DNA of 64,000 bases. Source: Marinobacter subterrani. Lineage in GTDB: Bacteria > Pseudomonadota > Gammaproteobacteria > Pseudomonadales > Oleiphilaceae. The stretch covers positions 1,922,001-1,986,000 of the forward strand of contig NZ_LFBU01000001.1 in NCBI RefSeq assembly GCF_001045555.1, written 5' to 3'. The position numbers were made by a program, and so were the translations under genes. A model generated the notes under the pieces. The model was not told the origin of the DNA and did no database searches. It saw only the letters and a program-made list of their open reading frames with translations. This document shows positions 63,076-64,000 of the stretch, in pieces (position 1 is the stretch's first letter; each line of letters opens with the position of its first letter).

Positions 63076-63339
63076 ATGAGTCTTCAAGAAGAGTTCAAGA
63101 AACTGTCAGAAAAAGTAAAACAATATCGGGACGAAGCGCGCGTTCAGCTTCACCTGGCTCGCGAAGACGTCAAGGACGAGTGGGACGATCTTGAGCAGGA
63201 CTGGGATCGCTTCCGTAACAAGATCGACCAAATGATGCACGATGCGGAGGACGCCTCCCAGGAAGCCCGTCAGACCACCAAGAAGCTGGGTGAAGATCTG
63301 AAAACCGGATATGAAAACATCCGCAACAAACTGAAGTGA
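63076..63339 (+). CDS. Small charged helical protein of unknown function
   Basis: 87 residues from the ATG at 63076, which has a complete AAGGAGGT Shine-Dalgarno eight bases upstream, so strong translation is likely. No signal or membrane segment. Over half the residues are charged or polar, with heptad-like spacing (EEFKKLSEKVKQYRDEARV, DEWDDLEQDWDRFRNKI), predicting a long coiled coil. I do not recognise the family. Its promoter suggests it is transcribed alone. Confidence 0.8.
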   Translation: MSLQEEFKKLSEKVKQYRDEARVQLHLAREDVKDEWDDLEQDWDRFRNKIDQMMHDAEDASQEARQTTKKLGEDLKTGYENIRNKLK

Positions 63340-63340
63340 A

Positions 63341-63360
63341 AGTGTTAACACGTTAACACT
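63341..63360. repeat. AGTGTTAA inverted repeat
   Basis: AGTGTTAA-CACG-TTAACACT, 8 bp arms, two bases after the small gene. Could be a short hairpin or an operator for the next gene. No T run. Confidence 0.45.
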
Positions 63361-63379
63361 ACGCGACAAATCTCAACAC

Positions 63380-63406
63380 CAGAGGCTCAGCCAACCGGAG
63401 CCTCTG
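63380..63406 (+). terminator. Hairpin after the small charged protein gene
   Basis: A 9 bp stem CAGAGGCTC/GAGCCTCTG with a 9-base loop, 40 bases after the stop codon. No T run, so termination is uncertain. Confidence 0.4.
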
Positions 63407-63526
63407 TGCCATACTTCACAGTATCAGTGACCAAAGCGTCATAGTTTTGACTCGCCTGATCAAACCCTGACCAGCGGGGCCTGAATTGCCAGGACGCTAG
63501 ACCACACTGCGAGGTATAAATGGCAT

Positions 63527-64000
63527 ATGAAAAGACTCTTACAGATCCTCACAGCTCTCCTCTTCCTGATGACGACGACCATCGTGATCGGCCAGAACCT
63601 GCGCTTCAGTGATCCGGAAACCGTCATTTCCGACCACTTCTGGGGCGATCTCTATGCCAACGGCGGGAATTCATTCTTTTGCGACACCCCGTTTACCAGC
63701 AAAGGCTTCCTGCTGACCGACGGATACATCTACCCGCTGGCCGACGTGCGCAGCGCGCTCGAGTGCGGCACGTCGCGGGAGTGCGAGCAAGACAACCGCT
63801 ACCGGCAGATTGCGTCCGACATGCACAATATGGTGCCGGTACGCAGTCGAACGAAAATGCATCGGCGCAATGTCCGGTACGAGGAGCTTGGGTCTTCCGT
63901 CGCCGAAGATGAATGCGGCATCCGCGAGAGCGCCCAATTCTTCGAGCCTCCAGCCCGGGTTAAAGGAGATGTTGCCCGGACGATGGCCTACATGGTGGAC
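63527..64000 (+). CDS. Endonuclease I family nuclease, 3' end outside window
   Basis: 158 residues are visible and the frame is open to the edge. A signal peptide (about 1-22, MKRLLQILTALLFLM...) indicates export. The DMHNMVPV motif carries the likely catalytic His100, and the pairs of Cys52, Cys80, Cys86 and Cys130 and the FFEPPARVKGDVART segment match the EndA/Vvn family. Such periplasmic or secreted nucleases cut DNA and RNA without sequence preference. ATG at 63527; GAGGT is 11 bases upstream, and an ATG at 63520 is out of frame. Confidence 0.85.
   Translation, partial: MKRLLQILTALLFLMTTTIVIGQNLRFSDPETVISDHFWGDLYANGGNSFFCDTPFTSKGFLLTDGYIYPLADVRSALECGTSRECEQDNRYRQIASDMHNMVPVRSRTKMHRRNVRYEELGSSVAEDECGIRESAQFFEPPARVKGDVARTMAYMVD

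Overview
The window looks like chromosome of a marine gammaproteobacterium, most likely Marinobacter or a close relative. This is inferred from gene content and order (a Pseudomonas-like kds/lpt/rpoN/ptsN block, mre/gat blocks, ybeZYX-lnt-leuS block, a DUF1329/DUF1302 pair under a MalT-like regulator) and from a GC-rich base composition. I see no rRNA, tRNA, transposase, integrase, prophage or CRISPR. Almost all genes are housekeeping genes. The unusual material lies between them.

Layout. 1-3.9 kb: end of an unrecognised protein, a Bax-like glucosaminidase and a YihG-like acyltransferase. 3.9-11.6 kb (minus strand): large LuxR/MalT-type regulator, DUF1329 and DUF1302 envelope proteins, and a thiolase. 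11.7-15.6 kb: zapE, zapG, a Nif3-family gene and hisC. 15.9-22.9 kb (minus): hisD, hisG, murA, ibaG and mlaBCDEF, so histidine, peptidoglycan and outer-membrane lipid asymmetry genes read as one long set. 23.1-30.9 kb (plus): kdsD, kdsC, lptC, lptA, lptB (LPS synthesis and transport), then rpoN, hpf, ptsN, rapZ, ptsO (sigma-54 and nitrogen PTS) and darP. 31-40.2 kb (minus): nitrilase-family hydrolase, yhdP, rng, maf, mreD, mreC, mreB. 40.5-43.8 kb: gatCAB. 44.4-53.5 kb: rimO, a PilZ protein, cysD, cysN, yejK, trmH, miaB. 54-63 kb: ybeZ, ybeY, corC, lnt, a zinc-ribbon protein, leuS, lptE, holA. The right edge cuts an endonuclease I gene.

The intergenic DNA carries four dispersed palindrome families. 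Family A (nine copies) is built on GGGGTCAGATGAA inverted repeats, often at 3' ends of genes. Family B (eleven copies) has a conserved two-hairpin core inside a 20-30 bp outer stem whose sequence differs at every locus yet pairs almost perfectly. On one strand 20 of its 22 hairpin loops read ANGGA, the core of the CsrA/RsmA recognition motif. Family C (four loci) consists of REP/REPIN-type GTAGGTCGGATTAG hairpins. Family D (three copies) has a different core, ACTCGCTTCGCTCAGACAT, again inside a locus-specific stem. Several copies sit inside otherwise continuous gene sets such as hisG-hisD-hisC.

Other points of note are an apparent ATT start codon for mreC, a C-terminal APS-kinase relic in CysN that has lost its P-loop, a duplicated 3' end of trmH, and the regulator/DUF1329/DUF1302/thiolase locus. 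Starts were often moved inside the longest open frame on the basis of ribosome binding sites and family N-termini; each choice is stated.
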